Source of the DNA: Membranipora membranacea
Taxonomy: Eukaryota; Bryozoa; Gymnolaemata; Cheilostomatida; Membraniporidae
DNA length: 64,000 nt
Reading direction: 5' to 3'
Assembly (NCBI GenBank): GCA_914767715.1
Contig: OU612067.1
Span: 24,776,162-24,840,161, forward strand
Shown one piece after another: positions 63,831 to 64,000 of this stretch (position 1 is its first letter; each line of letters opens with the position of its first letter). The position numbers and the translations under genes were made by a program. The notes under the pieces are model-generated. The model ran no database searches, was not told the DNA's origin, and worked only from the letters and a program-made list of their open reading frames with translations.

Positions 63831-64000
63831 CAGCAGCTCTTACATAATTTAAACACAATGTCAAGGCTGATATGATAAAAAGACTTTTGATGGAGTGTCT
63901 GTTTTAACCTATGTTCGTAGTCACAGTGGCTTTTTGAGGGTCATTCAAGTATTTAGACGGGTGCGTTCTATGTTCCGCTTCGCCGATGTTCCGCTGGTCT

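Noticed and set aside
1-64000. CRISPR arrays, operons, rRNA or tRNA genes
   Set aside because: Nothing of the kind was seen; the window is intron-rich animal DNA. The tRNA-like centre at 29270 is too degenerate to be a tRNA gene.

Overview
This is a metazoan nuclear genome window: genes are split by introns of roughly 0.1 to 5 kb with GT/AG borders, there are no operons, base composition is AT-rich, and small inverted-repeat transposons and a LINE fragment sit in introns and intergenic DNA. The gene content (a complete tensin with PTP, C2, SH2 and PTB domains, and an ankyrin-caspase fusion) points to an invertebrate animal. A sponge or another early-branching lineage is my guess, but nothing in the window proves it.

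Layout. (1) 492-2952, plus strand: the 3' part of a phytanoyl-CoA dioxygenase-like (Fe(II)/2-oxoglutarate) gene whose 5' exons lie left of the window. (2) 3.0-8.9 kb: mostly non-coding, with one possible orphan exon at 7316-7449. (3) 8889-14103, plus strand: a three-exon gene encoding ankyrin repeats followed by a caspase catalytic domain with the Arg, His and Cys positions intact. Its 3.6 kb intron is built of duplicated blocks, one of them interrupted by a LINE 3' end. (4) 15024-16545: a decayed tandem copy of the caspase part, with frameshifts, stops and the catalytic His replaced by Arg. (5) 16.5-19.1 kb: intergenic DNA between convergent genes. (6) 19079-59527, minus strand: a complete tensin gene that I resolve into 33 coding exons, about 1786 residues, with reading phase agreeing at every junction except one unresolved donor (exon 18). 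(7) 59.5-64 kb: tensin upstream DNA with two inverted copies of a small transposon and a weak promoter candidate near 63.8 kb.

Biology. Tensin links integrin tails (PTB) and phosphotyrosine proteins (SH2) to the actin cytoskeleton. This one keeps the PTP-loop Cys and Arg but lacks the usual general-acid Asp, and carries a possible LD motif, a coiled coil and a duplicated SFKPVG motif in its long linker. The ankyrin-caspase gene and its broken neighbour suggest a locally expanding and decaying family. The genes are adjacent but show no sign of acting in one pathway.
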